From NCBI GenBank assembly GCA_964572045.1, contig CAZNEI010000009.1, positions 6,445 through 70,444 on the forward strand: a stretch of DNA of 64,000 nucleotides, in the 5' to 3' direction. The translations under genes were made by a program, and so were the position numbers. Positions 18,142 through 26,084 of the stretch are shown here, one piece after another (within the stretch, counting starts at the first letter, position 1; the number at the start of each line of letters is the position of its first letter). Under the pieces are notes generated by a model. It saw nothing but the letters and a program-made list of their open reading frames with translations, ran no database searches and was not told the DNA's origin. This DNA comes from CBDCKR01 sp964572045. GTDB taxonomy: Bacteria; Gemmatimonadota; Gemmatimonadetes; Longimicrobiales; Gaopeijiaceae.

Positions 18142-19488
18142 CTAGAATCGCGTCATCTCCGGCTGCCCGACCGTGTGACGAGTTCCGGCCAGAGGCACCT
18201 CGGCCATCGCCGAAGCCTCGTAGGTCAGCGCCGCAAGATCTTCGGGCTCGAGCGAGTGGACGTTCGTCTTTCCGCAGGCCCGGGCCATCATCTGGCACTC
18301 GATGGCAAGCGTATGGAGGAAATTATAGACCCGGACCGCCGCCTCGTCAGGGTCGAGCCGCTTGCGGAGCTCTGGATCCTGGGTGGCGACGCCGACCGGG
18401 CAGAGGCCGGTGTGGCAGTGATAGCACTGACCCGCCGGCACACCCACCGTCCCCTCGTAGTCAGCCTCCGGGATGTCGCGGTTGCAGTTGAGGGCCACCA
18501 TCGCCGCCGTGCCGATCGCAATGGCGTCGGCACCCAAGGCGAGCGCCTTGGCCACGTCGGCCCCATTGCGGATGCCTCCAGCGTAGACGAGCGAGATCTC
18601 GCCGGTCTTTCCCACGTCGTCGAGTGCGTGCCTGGCCTGACGGATAGCGGCGATTCCCGGCACGCCGGTCTCTTCGGTGGCGAGATGGGGTCCGGCTCCG
18701 GTGGAGCCCTCCATGCCGTCCACGTAGATGCTGTCGGGCCCCGTCTTGGCGGCCATGCGAACGTCGTCGTAGACGCGCGCGGCACCCAGTTTCAACTGAA
18801 TGGGGATCTCGCCGTTGGTCGCCTCACGGATCTCATCGATCTTGAGCGCCAGATCATCCGGCCCCAGCCAATCCGGGTGACGGGCCGGCGAGCGTTGATC
18901 GATCCCCGCGGGGAGGCTGCGCATCTCGGCCACCTGGTCGGTGACCTTCTGGCCCATCAGGTGCCCGCCGAGACCGACCTTGCACCCCTGCCCGATGAAG
19001 AACTCGCACGCATCGGCCACGCGCAGGTGATGCGGGTTGAATCCGTAGCGGGACTGGATGCACTGGTAGAGCCACTTCGACGAGTACCTGCGCTCGTCGG
19101 GGAGCATGCCGCCCTCCCCCGAACACGTCGCGGTGCCCGCCATCGTGGCGCCGCGCGCCAGCGCGACCTTCGCTTCGTAGGACAGGGCGCCGAAGCTCAT
19201 CCCGGTGATGTAGATCGGAATGTCCAGCACGAGAGGGCGCTTCGCCTTCGGTCCGAGCACGGTTTCCGTGATGCACTTCTCGCGGTATCCCTCGATCACG
19301 AACCGGGTCAGCGTGCCGGGGAGGAAGGTGAGGTCGTCCCATGTCGGGATCCTCTTGAAGAGGGCCATCCCGCGCATCCGGTATCGGCCAAGGTCCGACT
19401 TGATGTGGATGTCATCGATGACATCGGGCGGGAACAGGTAGTTCTGCCCCAGCGTGTCCTTGCTGCGCTTGCCGTTGTCGTCCGTCAC
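18142..19488 (-). CDS. mgsC: MgsC-type FMN-binding glutamate synthase subunit
   Basis: A 448-aa protein equal to the FMN-binding synthase domain of GltB, as a free polypeptide (N-methylglutamate synthase MgsC, also called GlxD). Visible: ITGMSFGALSYEAKVALARGA at the start of the barrel, GCKVGLGGHLMGQKV, the flavin phosphate region YAGGIRNGADVAKALALGAD, and an iron-sulfur cysteine cluster QCYHCHTGLCPVGVATQ. The domain transfers ammonia made by the amidotransferase subunit onto an acceptor while oxidising an electron donor. In N-methylglutamate synthase, methylamine-derived nitrogen and glutamate are the substrates. The GTG start at 19488 overlaps the MgsB stop by 4 bp (GTGA), which implies translational coupling and a fixed subunit ratio. 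Substrate assignment by family and context only. Confidence 0.93.
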   Translation of the reverse strand: MTDDNGKRSKDTLGQNYLFPPDVIDDIHIKSDLGRYRMRGMALFKRIPTWDDLTFLPGTLTRFVIEGYREKCITETVLGPKAKRPLVLDIPIYITGMSFGALSYEAKVALARGATMAGTATCSGEGGMLPDERRYSSKWLYQCIQSRYGFNPHHLRVADACEFFIGQGCKVGLGGHLMGQKVTDQVAEMRSLPAGIDQRSPARHPDWLGPDDLALKIDEIREATNGEIPIQLKLGAARVYDDVRMAAKTGPDSIYVDGMEGSTGAGPHLATEETGVPGIAAIRQARHALDDVGKTGEISLVYAGGIRNGADVAKALALGADAIAIGTAAMVALNCNRDIPEADYEGTVGVPAGQCYHCHTGLCPVGVATQDPELRKRLDPDEAAVRVYNFLHTLAIECQMMARACGKTNVHSLEPEDLAALTYEASAMAEVPLAGTRHTVGQPEMTRF

Positions 19489-20321
19489 AGCACGATCTTC
19501 TTTTCAGTGGGTTCGAGGTTGTCGTAGTTCCAGAGCTGCTTGCCGGCAACGATCTTCTGGAGGTTCTCCGCGCCCTTGGGGGCCTCGAGGCCGTAGAGCG
19601 CGAGCTTGCGCTTCAGCCACGCGGCCTCGAAGTCGGTCATCTCTCCTCGCACGGCGTCGATGCCGAGCGAGGCGATCTCCCCTCCGACGTAGATCGTCCC
19701 GTCGTACATGGAGTCGCCGAGGTTCTCATCCGCGTCTCCGAGAACGATCATGCGGCCCCGCTGCATCATGAACGCCGACAGCATGCCGGTGCGCCCACCC
19801 ACGATGATCGTGCCGCCCTTCTGGTTGATCCCGGTTCGCGCTCCCACGTCTCCCAGGCAGACGAGGTCGCCCCCGCGGAGCGCCGCGCCGAACGACGAGC
19901 CCGCGTTCTTCTCCACCACGACCGTGCCCGCCATCATGTTCTCGGCGCAAGACCAGCCCACGCGCCCGGTAATCCTTACGTTCGGGCCGTCGAGCAGGCC
20001 GACGCCAAAGTACCCGAGCGAGCCGCGGAACTCGAGCTGCAGCCGATTGAGGATCCCCACTCCGAGGGCGTGTTTGGCTCCCGGGTTGCGGACGATGATG
20101 TGCCCGTATCCCTCCTCCATCAGCTCGCGAATGCAAAGGTTGACGGCGCTCGTGTCCAGGTCCGCCGCGTCGATCTCGGCGGTGCGATCGATGTCGACGT
20201 CGACACTGTCCGGATAGACCAGATTCTCCGCTTCCTCGGCGCGGAAGAAGGTCTGGTAGGAACGTCCAAGGAGCTTCTCGGCGTGCACGCCGGTCAGATC
20301 GACTCTCGCTTGTTCCCCCAA
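19485..20321 (-). CDS. mgsB: MgsB-type GXGXG-motif glutamate synthase subunit
   Basis: A 278-aa right-handed beta-helix protein corresponding to the C-terminal GXGXG domain of GltB (MgsB/GlxC). Repeated glycine pairs run through the middle: VRNPGAKHALGVGI, GRVGWSCAENMMAG, GSSFGAALRGGDLVCLGDVG, GGTIIVGGRTGMLSAF and DGTIYVGGEIASLGID. The domain is structural and forms the ammonia tunnel between amidotransferase and FMN site. The TTG start at 20321 has a strong AGGAGG-type site upstream (about 20329-20334), which makes a TTG start credible. It follows the MgsA gene by 87 bp and overlaps the MgsC gene by 4 bp. A small stem, TCCCG-ccctt-CGGGA, sits in the MgsA-MgsB gap and may tune expression. Confidence 0.93.
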   Translation of the reverse strand: MGEQARVDLTGVHAEKLLGRSYQTFFRAEEAENLVYPDSVDVDIDRTAEIDAADLDTSAVNLCIRELMEEGYGHIIVRNPGAKHALGVGILNRLQLEFRGSLGYFGVGLLDGPNVRITGRVGWSCAENMMAGTVVVEKNAGSSFGAALRGGDLVCLGDVGARTGINQKGGTIIVGGRTGMLSAFMMQRGRMIVLGDADENLGDSMYDGTIYVGGEIASLGIDAVRGEMTDFEAAWLKRKLALYGLEAPKGAENLQKIVAGKQLWNYDNLEPTEKKIVL

Positions 20322-20408
20322 CGTCTCCCCTCCTATTCGCTTCGGCTGTTCTCTTGCATCGGTCTCTCGTCCCCGTGCTCGCCCGGGGAGTCCCGCCCTT
20401 CGGGATTG

Positions 20409-21359
20409 CTACTGCGTGCTCCACACACGCACGTCTCCAGCGTAGGGGTCGAAGGTGTCGATCTCCTCGCGGAAGACGGTCCGAATCGCGACCTCTTCGG
20501 ATGCCATCGCGATGCAGTTGTCGCCTTCGTACAGCACCATCGGCTTCGCGGCCATCGTGTCCTTGGCCATCCCCAGGGAGTCGTGGGTGGCAACGAGGTA
20601 GCTGAACACGCCGTCAAGCTCGTCGATCGACTGGTGCATCGCCTCTTCCAACGACTTTCCCCCCTCGGTCAGCTCGGCGATGTATACGGCGATGAGTTCG
20701 GAGTCGCAGTCGGAGAGGAAGCGGTGGCCGCTGCGCTCCAGCTCCCGGCGCCGGGTCCAATAGTTGGTGAGCTGGCCGTTGTGCACGACGGAGACGTCAC
20801 TCGACGGGTAGGCCCAGTAGGGATGGGCGGAGCGGATGTCGACGTCCGATTCCGTCGCCATGCGCGTGTGGCCGATGCTGTGCGTGCCGACGAAGTCGGT
20901 CACTTCGTATTGATTGCTCACGTCGGTGGCATCGCCCAGGTCCTTGATGAGCTCGAGAGCCCGGCCCATCGACAGCACTTCCGTACTCTCGACGTCCTCC
21001 ATGTAGTCGGCCAATCGTGCGAGGCTGTCGAGCTTGGGCGAGAAGCGGATACGATAGCGGAAAGCGTATTCCGTCGGCGCCTCCGCCAGGAGGATCGTAC
21101 CGCCCATCGACTCAATGCGCTTGTCTACCTCGGCTCGGCGCGCCTTGATGTGCTCGTGGATCTCAACCCCCGACGAGTCGAGATCCTCACGCTCCGCAAC
21201 CTTGAAGCGTACGACCAGCTCTTCGGCCACGGGCACTCCGTAGAAGGCGAAGCCGGTGGAGTCGGGGCCCCGATGCTTCATGGCCTGGAGCATGGAGGTC
21301 ATCTCTCCTCCGACGTTGCCCCTCTCCCCGCGGTGAATGATGCCGGCGATTCCACACAT
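20409..21359 (-). CDS. mgsA: MgsA-type class II glutamine amidotransferase subunit
   Basis: A 316-aa Ntn-type class II glutamine amidotransferase (MgsA/GlxB). The catalytic Cys is residue 2 after the initiator Met (MCGIAGIIHRG). The family's glutamine-binding blocks follow: KHRGPDSTGFAFYG, then GHTRMATESDVDIRSAHPYW, VVHNGQLTNYW and LSDCDSELIAVYI. A long insert (residues ~55-140) replaces the PurF/GlmS arrangement and is typical of the free amidotransferase of this three-part enzyme. It would release ammonia from glutamine, or methylamine from gamma-glutamylmethylamide in the N-methylglutamate pathway. The start is 28 bp after the stop of the GlnT-like gene, so the two are cotranscribed and metabolically linked. 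Upstream site is weak. Confidence 0.94.
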   Translation of the reverse strand: MCGIAGIIHRGERGNVGGEMTSMLQAMKHRGPDSTGFAFYGVPVAEELVVRFKVAEREDLDSSGVEIHEHIKARRAEVDKRIESMGGTILLAEAPTEYAFRYRIRFSPKLDSLARLADYMEDVESTEVLSMGRALELIKDLGDATDVSNQYEVTDFVGTHSIGHTRMATESDVDIRSAHPYWAYPSSDVSVVHNGQLTNYWTRRRELERSGHRFLSDCDSELIAVYIAELTEGGKSLEEAMHQSIDELDGVFSYLVATHDSLGMAKDTMAAKPMVLYEGDNCIAMASEEVAIRTVFREEIDTFDPYAGDVRVWSTQ

Positions 21360-21386
21360 CGTCTTTATCCCGGTTCTCTTGCCCGG

Positions 21387-22850
21387 CTACGGCAGGCAGT
21401 CCATGTAGGTCTCGACATCCCAGTCGGTCGTCTGAGCCAGGAACCTCTCCCACTCGTCGCTCTTGTAGTGCATGAAGACCCGGTACATCTCATCGGGCAG
21501 CGCCGACCGGACGACCTCGTCCGCGGCCAGCTCCTGCAAGGCCGACCCGAGCGACAGGGGCAGCTTGACCACGTCCTTGCCCTCTGCGATCGCCTCGTAG
21601 ATGTTGCGATCCTCCGGGGGCCCCGGATCGGCCTCGGTGCGGATGCCGTCGTCGAAAGCCTTCAGAATCCCGGCCGCCATCAGGTAGGGGTTGACCATCG
21701 AATCGACGGCCCGGTACTCGAAACGGTCGGGCGAGGAAACCCGCAGTCCGCATGTCCGGTTCTGGAAGCCCCAGTCGGCGTAGACGGGGGCCCAAAAGCC
21801 CACCTCGTAGAGGCGGCGGTACGAATTCACCGTTGAGCACCCGATCGCCGTCAGAGCCGGCAGGTGCCCCTTCAGCCCTCCCAGGCAGTGCCGTCCCAGC
21901 TTCGACGGGATCCGCTCGCCCGGCTCGGGCAGGAACACGTTTTCGCCGCCCTCACGGTAGCTGAAGTTGTCCTCCATGCCGGGCAGCCGATCCTGACCGA
22001 GCCTCTTTACCACGCTGTCGCCGCCGCTCCACAACGAGACGTTGTGATGGCATCCCGATCCGGACACGCCCATGAACGGCTTCGACATGAAGCAGGCGAT
22101 CATGTTGTGCTCGCGCGCGACCTCGGCGCAGATCTGCCGGTAGGTGGTCAAGCGATCACAGGTCTTGAGCGCGTCGTCGAAGGTGAAGTTGAGCTCGAGC
22201 TGACCGGGAGCGTCCTCGTGGTCTCCCTGGATGATGTCGAGCCCCATGGCGCGACCGTACTCGGTGACCCTCAGCACGACCGGACGCAGCGTTTCGAACT
22301 GGTCGATGTGGTAGCAGTAGGGTCGCGTGGCGCCCCCGTCCGGGCCCCCATCCGTCCCCTTCTTCAGCCACATCATCTCGGGCTCGGTGCCGTGGCGCAT
22401 CTCCAGCCCATGGTCCGCCGTGAATTGCTCGTGAATGCGGCGAAGGTTGCCCCGGCAGTCGGACGTGAGGAAACCCCCCGGGTTCTCCAGCTCCTCCCGG
22501 TTCCGGAAGCAGGTGCAGAACACGCGGCCGACGCGTGTGTCCCAGGGAAGCTGCACGAACGTCTCGGGGTCGGGAATCCCGACGAGCTCCGACGCCTCCG
22601 GCCCGTATCCGATGTAGTTGTCGTGCCGATCGGTGAAGAGGTTCGCGGTGGAGCCGTAGACCAACTGAAAGCCCTTTTCCGCGAACTTCTCCCAGTGGTC
22701 GGCTGGGGCACCCTTGCCGACGATGCGGCCGGTGACTGAGACGAACTGATAGTAGATGTACTCGATGCCGAGCGCCTCGATCTGCTTGCGAACCTCCTTG
22801 ACCAGCTCTGCGCGGCCGTCGGCATTCACATGGGCTTCTAGATCGGTCAT
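21387..22850 (-). CDS. glnT: GlnT-type glutamine synthetase, gamma-glutamylmethylamide synthetase-like
   Basis: A 487-aa glutamine synthetase-family ligase of the group found next to mgs/glx genes. Catalytic blocks are intact: GTEPEMMW, PGQLELNFTFDDAL, GSGCHHNVSLW (the GSGxHxH metal site), NSYRRL, and the C-terminal ATP/glutamate block CGLRVSSPDRFEYRAVDSMVNPYL. In methylotrophs this enzyme (GMAS) makes gamma-glutamylmethylamide from glutamate, methylamine and ATP. The GS reaction with ammonia is the alternative, and sequence does not separate them. It is the first gene of the run GlnT-MgsA-MgsB-MgsC-unknown. Upstream 290 bp hold a candidate operator and no gene, so this is the likely promoter. 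Start ATG 22850 with an AAGGGA site. Confidence 0.93.
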   Translation of the reverse strand: MTDLEAHVNADGRAELVKEVRKQIEALGIEYIYYQFVSVTGRIVGKGAPADHWEKFAEKGFQLVYGSTANLFTDRHDNYIGYGPEASELVGIPDPETFVQLPWDTRVGRVFCTCFRNREELENPGGFLTSDCRGNLRRIHEQFTADHGLEMRHGTEPEMMWLKKGTDGGPDGGATRPYCYHIDQFETLRPVVLRVTEYGRAMGLDIIQGDHEDAPGQLELNFTFDDALKTCDRLTTYRQICAEVAREHNMIACFMSKPFMGVSGSGCHHNVSLWSGGDSVVKRLGQDRLPGMEDNFSYREGGENVFLPEPGERIPSKLGRHCLGGLKGHLPALTAIGCSTVNSYRRLYEVGFWAPVYADWGFQNRTCGLRVSSPDRFEYRAVDSMVNPYLMAAGILKAFDDGIRTEADPGPPEDRNIYEAIAEGKDVVKLPLSLGSALQELAADEVVRSALPDEMYRVFMHYKSDEWERFLAQTTDWDVETYMDCLP

Positions 22851-22957
22851 GTTTCCCTTTCAGTGTGCCCCCGTGCCCGTCGCGGCCGTCGCACCCGGCT
22901 GGATGGGCGCGATCCCGGGCGTCCTTGACGAGGGGCGGTGATCACATCCGCTTGAGG

Positions 22958-22999
22958 TTGTCGGTCCAATGTAGGACCTCTTGACTGAATTGGTCGGTC
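22958..22999 (-). promoter_or_regulatory. Candidate operator upstream of the GlnT-MgsABC operon
   Basis: In the 290-bp gap between the GntR gene and the GlnT gene lie a perfect inverted repeat GGTCC-aatgta-GGACC (22963-22978) and two direct-repeat-like elements, TTGTCGGTC (22958-22966) and TTGGTCGGTC (22990-22999). They sit 108-150 bp before the GlnT start. The adjacent FadR-type regulator is the natural candidate binder (inference). I could not place a convincing sigma-70 promoter. Confidence 0.4.
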
Positions 23000-23140
23000 G
23001 GGGCTGGATGATGGTACCCGGAGGGACCGTACGCAAGCCCTTCCGAGCGGGGCGAAGCGGGCACAATCGCTCGCTGCCGACGGAGCTTGTCGGAGGGGCG
23101 TCGCCCACGGCCCTGGGGGGGCATCCCTCTCCACGGAGGA

Positions 23141-23959
23141 TCACCGCCGGGTTCCGTCCGCCACGACCGGCGTGGTGTCGATCTTGCCGCCGAGAAGATC
23201 GATGCGGGCACTCTCGAGATGGGCGGTGATCGCCCTCGCCGAGGCTTCTACGTTCCGGCTGCAAAGGGTCTCGTAGAGCCTGCGGTGCTGCCGGTTGTAG
23301 CGCGCGATTCGCTCCGGCGTGAGGATCGTGTCCTTGCTCAGGTCCCACTGGCTGTGGCCGCGCACCTGATTGATCTCGCGGTAGATCCAAGTCATGAGCG
23401 GGTTGTGCGTGCATTCGGCCAAGTGGAGGTGGAAGTCCTCGTCCCGTCGGGAGAAGCTCTCCGGATCGTCGCCCGCCCCCTCGACCCGCTCGAGGGCTTC
23501 GCGCAGGCGGGCCAAGTCCCGAGCCGTGGCAGAGGCTACGGCCATCCGGACCATCGGCGGCTCGAGCGCAAGGCGCACCTCGATGAGCTCGAGCGGACTC
23601 GTGACCTCGGCGATATCACCGATTTCCGGAATCGGCCGATACGACACATACGTGCCGCTGCCGACGCGACGGACCACCAGCCCCGCGGCCTCGAGCTGGT
23701 GCAGCGCGTTGCGCACGGTGGTCCGGGAGACGTCGAAGACGCGGGCCAGATCACGCTCCGGCGCAAGCTTGTCGCCGAACTCGTGCGCCCCTTCCAAAAT
23801 GGCCCGCCGAAGCTGTGCCGCGATCGCCTCTGAGGCGAGCATCCGCGCCGTCGTCTCCTCCGGCTCGGCCCTGGGTGCTGCGCCGGCGGCCGAACGGTCC
23901 AGGGGGGAGCCCGTCCGTCTCTGATCGAAGCCAGGACTCGGATCCAGCATCATCATCAT
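23141..23959 (-). CDS. GntR-family regulator, FadR/FCD subfamily
   Basis: A 272-aa transcription factor. A winged helix-turn-helix at about residues 40-105 reads AIAAQLRRAILEGA, LAPERDLARVFDVSRTTVRNAL and LEAAGLVVRRVGSGTYVS, the standard GntR signature. The C-terminal ~150 residues are an all-helical FCD ligand domain, with metal-site-like acidic/His residues (RDEDFHLHLAECTHNPLM and HRRLYETLCSRN). FCD regulators usually sense an organic acid or amino acid related to the pathway next door. It sits between the PQQ-dehydrogenase gene (36 bp upstream) and the GlnT-MgsABC operon. It begins with four consecutive ATG codons (23948-23959), so the exact start is uncertain. Homology starts only after ~40 residues, so a later start is possible. 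Confidence 0.92.
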   Translation of the reverse strand: MMMMLDPSPGFDQRRTGSPLDRSAAGAAPRAEPEETTARMLASEAIAAQLRRAILEGAHEFGDKLAPERDLARVFDVSRTTVRNALHQLEAAGLVVRRVGSGTYVSYRPIPEIGDIAEVTSPLELIEVRLALEPPMVRMAVASATARDLARLREALERVEGAGDDPESFSRRDEDFHLHLAECTHNPLMTWIYREINQVRGHSQWDLSKDTILTPERIARYNRQHRRLYETLCSRNVEASARAITAHLESARIDLLGGKIDTTPVVADGTRR

Positions 23960-23961
23960 CG

Positions 23962-23975
23962 GCGCGGGCCCGCGC
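23962..23975. promoter_or_regulatory. 14-bp perfect palindrome before the GntR gene
   Basis: GCGCGGGCCCGCGC lies between the PQQ-dehydrogenase stop (23996) and the run of four ATG codons that opens the GntR gene. It could be an autoregulatory operator or an RNA stem that hides the start. No binding data can be read from sequence. Confidence 0.35.
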
Positions 23976-23995
23976 TCCTCGGCCGCGTCACCCGG

Positions 23996-25927
23996 CTACT
24001 CCAAGCCGAACGCCAACAGGACGTTCCCCGCCGCCCCGCCGAGGATCGCGTATCCGGAGCCAACGTAAAGCATGCCGTCCACGACCGTGGGTGCGCCTCC
24101 GCCGATGCCTCCGCCGAAGCCCGGCACGCCGTTCACGGTTTCGTATTCTCGCTGCGTGGGATACTCCCAGAGAATCGAGCCATCCTCGGCCGCATAGGCG
24201 CGCAGCACGCCGTCCCACGATCCCGTGAGCACGGCACCCGGAACGGCGATCGCCGAAGACCAGTTGGCCGAAGAGCATTCGTAGGATTCGGGATCGGGGC
24301 AGTTGGTCGGTGCCTCCGTCACCGTGTACCAGACCCGAGAGCCGTCCGATGCCCGGAGAGCCGCCATGCTGCCCGTTCCGTCGCGGAAGGGCAGCGGCTT
24401 GAAGTAGTACTCTCCGTCGAACGCGCCGCCGAAGCCGCCGTTGGCCGCCGCCATGCGATCTCCGGCCTGCGCAACCCAGAGGATCGCTCCGTTGTTGTCG
24501 GGATCGAGCGCCGTGATCCGCCCGCTCTCCTGTCCCTCGATGATCATGCGCCGACCGTCCGGCGCCGTGTAGAGCACCGGCGCGCCCGACGGATCGTCGT
24601 CGGGATCGCCCACGTAGCCGGGACAGTTGATCCGCTGCTCCTCGGGCTCCGCCCCACACCCGCCCGGATGCCGGTCCATCGGCACCAGCTGGGTCGACCA
24701 TATCCTTGCGCCCGTATCCATATCGAACGCCATCACCGAGACGCACGCACCGCCATCGAAGCCCACTTCCTCCTCGAAGAACTCCGAGATGTAGCAGGTG
24801 CCCGCGGCCGCGTAGACCCTGCGGAGCTTCAGATCGAGCGTTGGCGCGTTCCAGATCGCCGCGCCGGCCGGGCCGTACAGCTGCGTGCCCGCCGAGTTTC
24901 GCCGGAGCGGCCTTGGTCGCTCGGCCATGGTGAACGTCTTCCAGACCGGTCGACCGGTGTTCACGTTGATCGCCGTGAGGCTGCCCTGGAACTTGCAGCA
25001 CTCGTACGTGATCCGCCTTCCGGGCATCTGCTCCCATGACGAGACCCCGACGTACAGGTGCCCACCCGGAGAAGTGTCGAGCGTCGGCGGACCCGTGATC
25101 TTCGCCGCCTGATGGTCGTCGGGGAGCATGCTCCAGAGCTCTTCTCCCGTCTCCGCGTTGACGGCGGTGACGTAGCCCATGTAGTCGCCGAAGAAGGCGC
25201 CGAAACTCACGCCGGGGATCTCCGTGATCTCGCCGACGCTGACCGCCCCGCGGATCTGGCCGGGGGCCTCGTACGACCAGTGCACGCAGCCCGTCTTCGC
25301 ATCGATGGCGTACACGAAGTTGTTGTCGCTCCCGATGAACAGCGCCCCGCCCACGACCGTCGGCTGCGACCATGCCGCCGAGGCGCCGCCGGGGAACGCG
25401 AATGCCCACTTGAGCTCCAGGTCCGACAGCTGCCGGCCGGTCAACCCCCCCGCTTCCTCCGGCTGGAACCGGTACGACTTGGTCGGGTCGGGGCTCCACC
25501 CGTTCCATGCGGGCCCCTCGAACGGATCGTCGAGCAGGAGCGGAGCGCTGCACTGGTTGCTCATCGCCTCCGCGGTGCGGTCGGCTGAGCCACCGAAGGG
25601 CTTGCCCGTCACGAGTTCCGCCATCGCCCGAAGCTCGTCCTCGCTGTAGCCCTCGACGAACTCCGTCATCGGGCCCTCCTTCAGCGAGGCGAGCACCCGC
25701 TCCGGATCCAACTGCCGGAGCGTCTGGCGGCTGGGTGCCAGGCTCTCGGGACTCCGGTTGTCGTGGCACGCGGCGCAGACCGCCTCGTACGGCGACACCA
25801 TACTGGCGGCGGAGGCGGGCCTCTCAGGCTCCTGGGCCTGACCCGGCGACGGGGGGGACAGCGCGACGACGGCGAACCAGGCGCACATCGCCTTCGCGGC
25901 ACCGGTCAATGGAACGGGTCTCAACAT
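23996..25927 (-). CDS. PQQ-dependent dehydrogenase with N-terminal cytochrome c domain (PVA-dehydrogenase-like), copy 1
   Basis: A 643-aa periplasmic quinoprotein. A signal peptide ends near AQA. Residues ~45-125 form a single-haem cytochrome c domain (YEAVCAACHDN, then LRAMAELVTGKPFG). The rest is a PQQ beta-propeller with repeated Trp-docking-like blocks such as LFIGSDNNFVYAIDA and VTAVNAETGEELWSM. A vicinal Cys pair in YECCKFQGSLTA matches the adjacent-cysteine motif of PQQ alcohol dehydrogenases. The overall order (haem first, propeller second) is that of polyvinyl-alcohol dehydrogenase (cytochrome). Start ATG 25927 is preferred over the adjacent ATG 25930 because GGAGG lies 6 nt before it. 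Substrate could be an alcohol, polyol or amine-derived compound. Its position beside the FAD oxidase and GntR gene suggests a shared pathway. A close paralogue is at 43942-45876. Confidence 0.93.
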   Translation of the reverse strand: MLRPVPLTGAAKAMCAWFAVVALSPPSPGQAQEPERPASAASMVSPYEAVCAACHDNRSPESLAPSRQTLRQLDPERVLASLKEGPMTEFVEGYSEDELRAMAELVTGKPFGGSADRTAEAMSNQCSAPLLLDDPFEGPAWNGWSPDPTKSYRFQPEEAGGLTGRQLSDLELKWAFAFPGGASAAWSQPTVVGGALFIGSDNNFVYAIDAKTGCVHWSYEAPGQIRGAVSVGEITEIPGVSFGAFFGDYMGYVTAVNAETGEELWSMLPDDHQAAKITGPPTLDTSPGGHLYVGVSSWEQMPGRRITYECCKFQGSLTAINVNTGRPVWKTFTMAERPRPLRRNSAGTQLYGPAGAAIWNAPTLDLKLRRVYAAAGTCYISEFFEEEVGFDGGACVSVMAFDMDTGARIWSTQLVPMDRHPGGCGAEPEEQRINCPGYVGDPDDDPSGAPVLYTAPDGRRMIIEGQESGRITALDPDNNGAILWVAQAGDRMAAANGGFGGAFDGEYYFKPLPFRDGTGSMAALRASDGSRVWYTVTEAPTNCPDPESYECSSANWSSAIAVPGAVLTGSWDGVLRAYAAEDGSILWEYPTQREYETVNGVPGFGGGIGGGAPTVVDGMLYVGSGYAILGGAAGNVLLAFGLE

Positions 25928-26084
25928 CATTCGCCTCCGGGCTTCAGGTAGGATCATGCGGACCCGAATCTCGGAAGCCGGGGTCCGACGACAGAGCGGG
26001 ACAAAGAGTAACGGACAATCGGATCACGCACGCACGCCGAGGCACCGGGACCCCGTGGGGTCCGGCCACGATCGCCGCCTCCGC

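Noticed and set aside
18076..19527. Long open frame on the plus strand opposite the MgsC gene
   Set aside because: High-GC DNA leaves antisense frames open. Its translation is His/Arg/Val-rich filler with no family resemblance, and the minus strand carries a clear glutamate synthase subunit.
20070..21836. 588-codon open frame on the plus strand opposite MgsA/MgsB/GlnT
   Set aside because: Same reason: mirror of three well-supported enzyme genes, with no start signal and biased composition.
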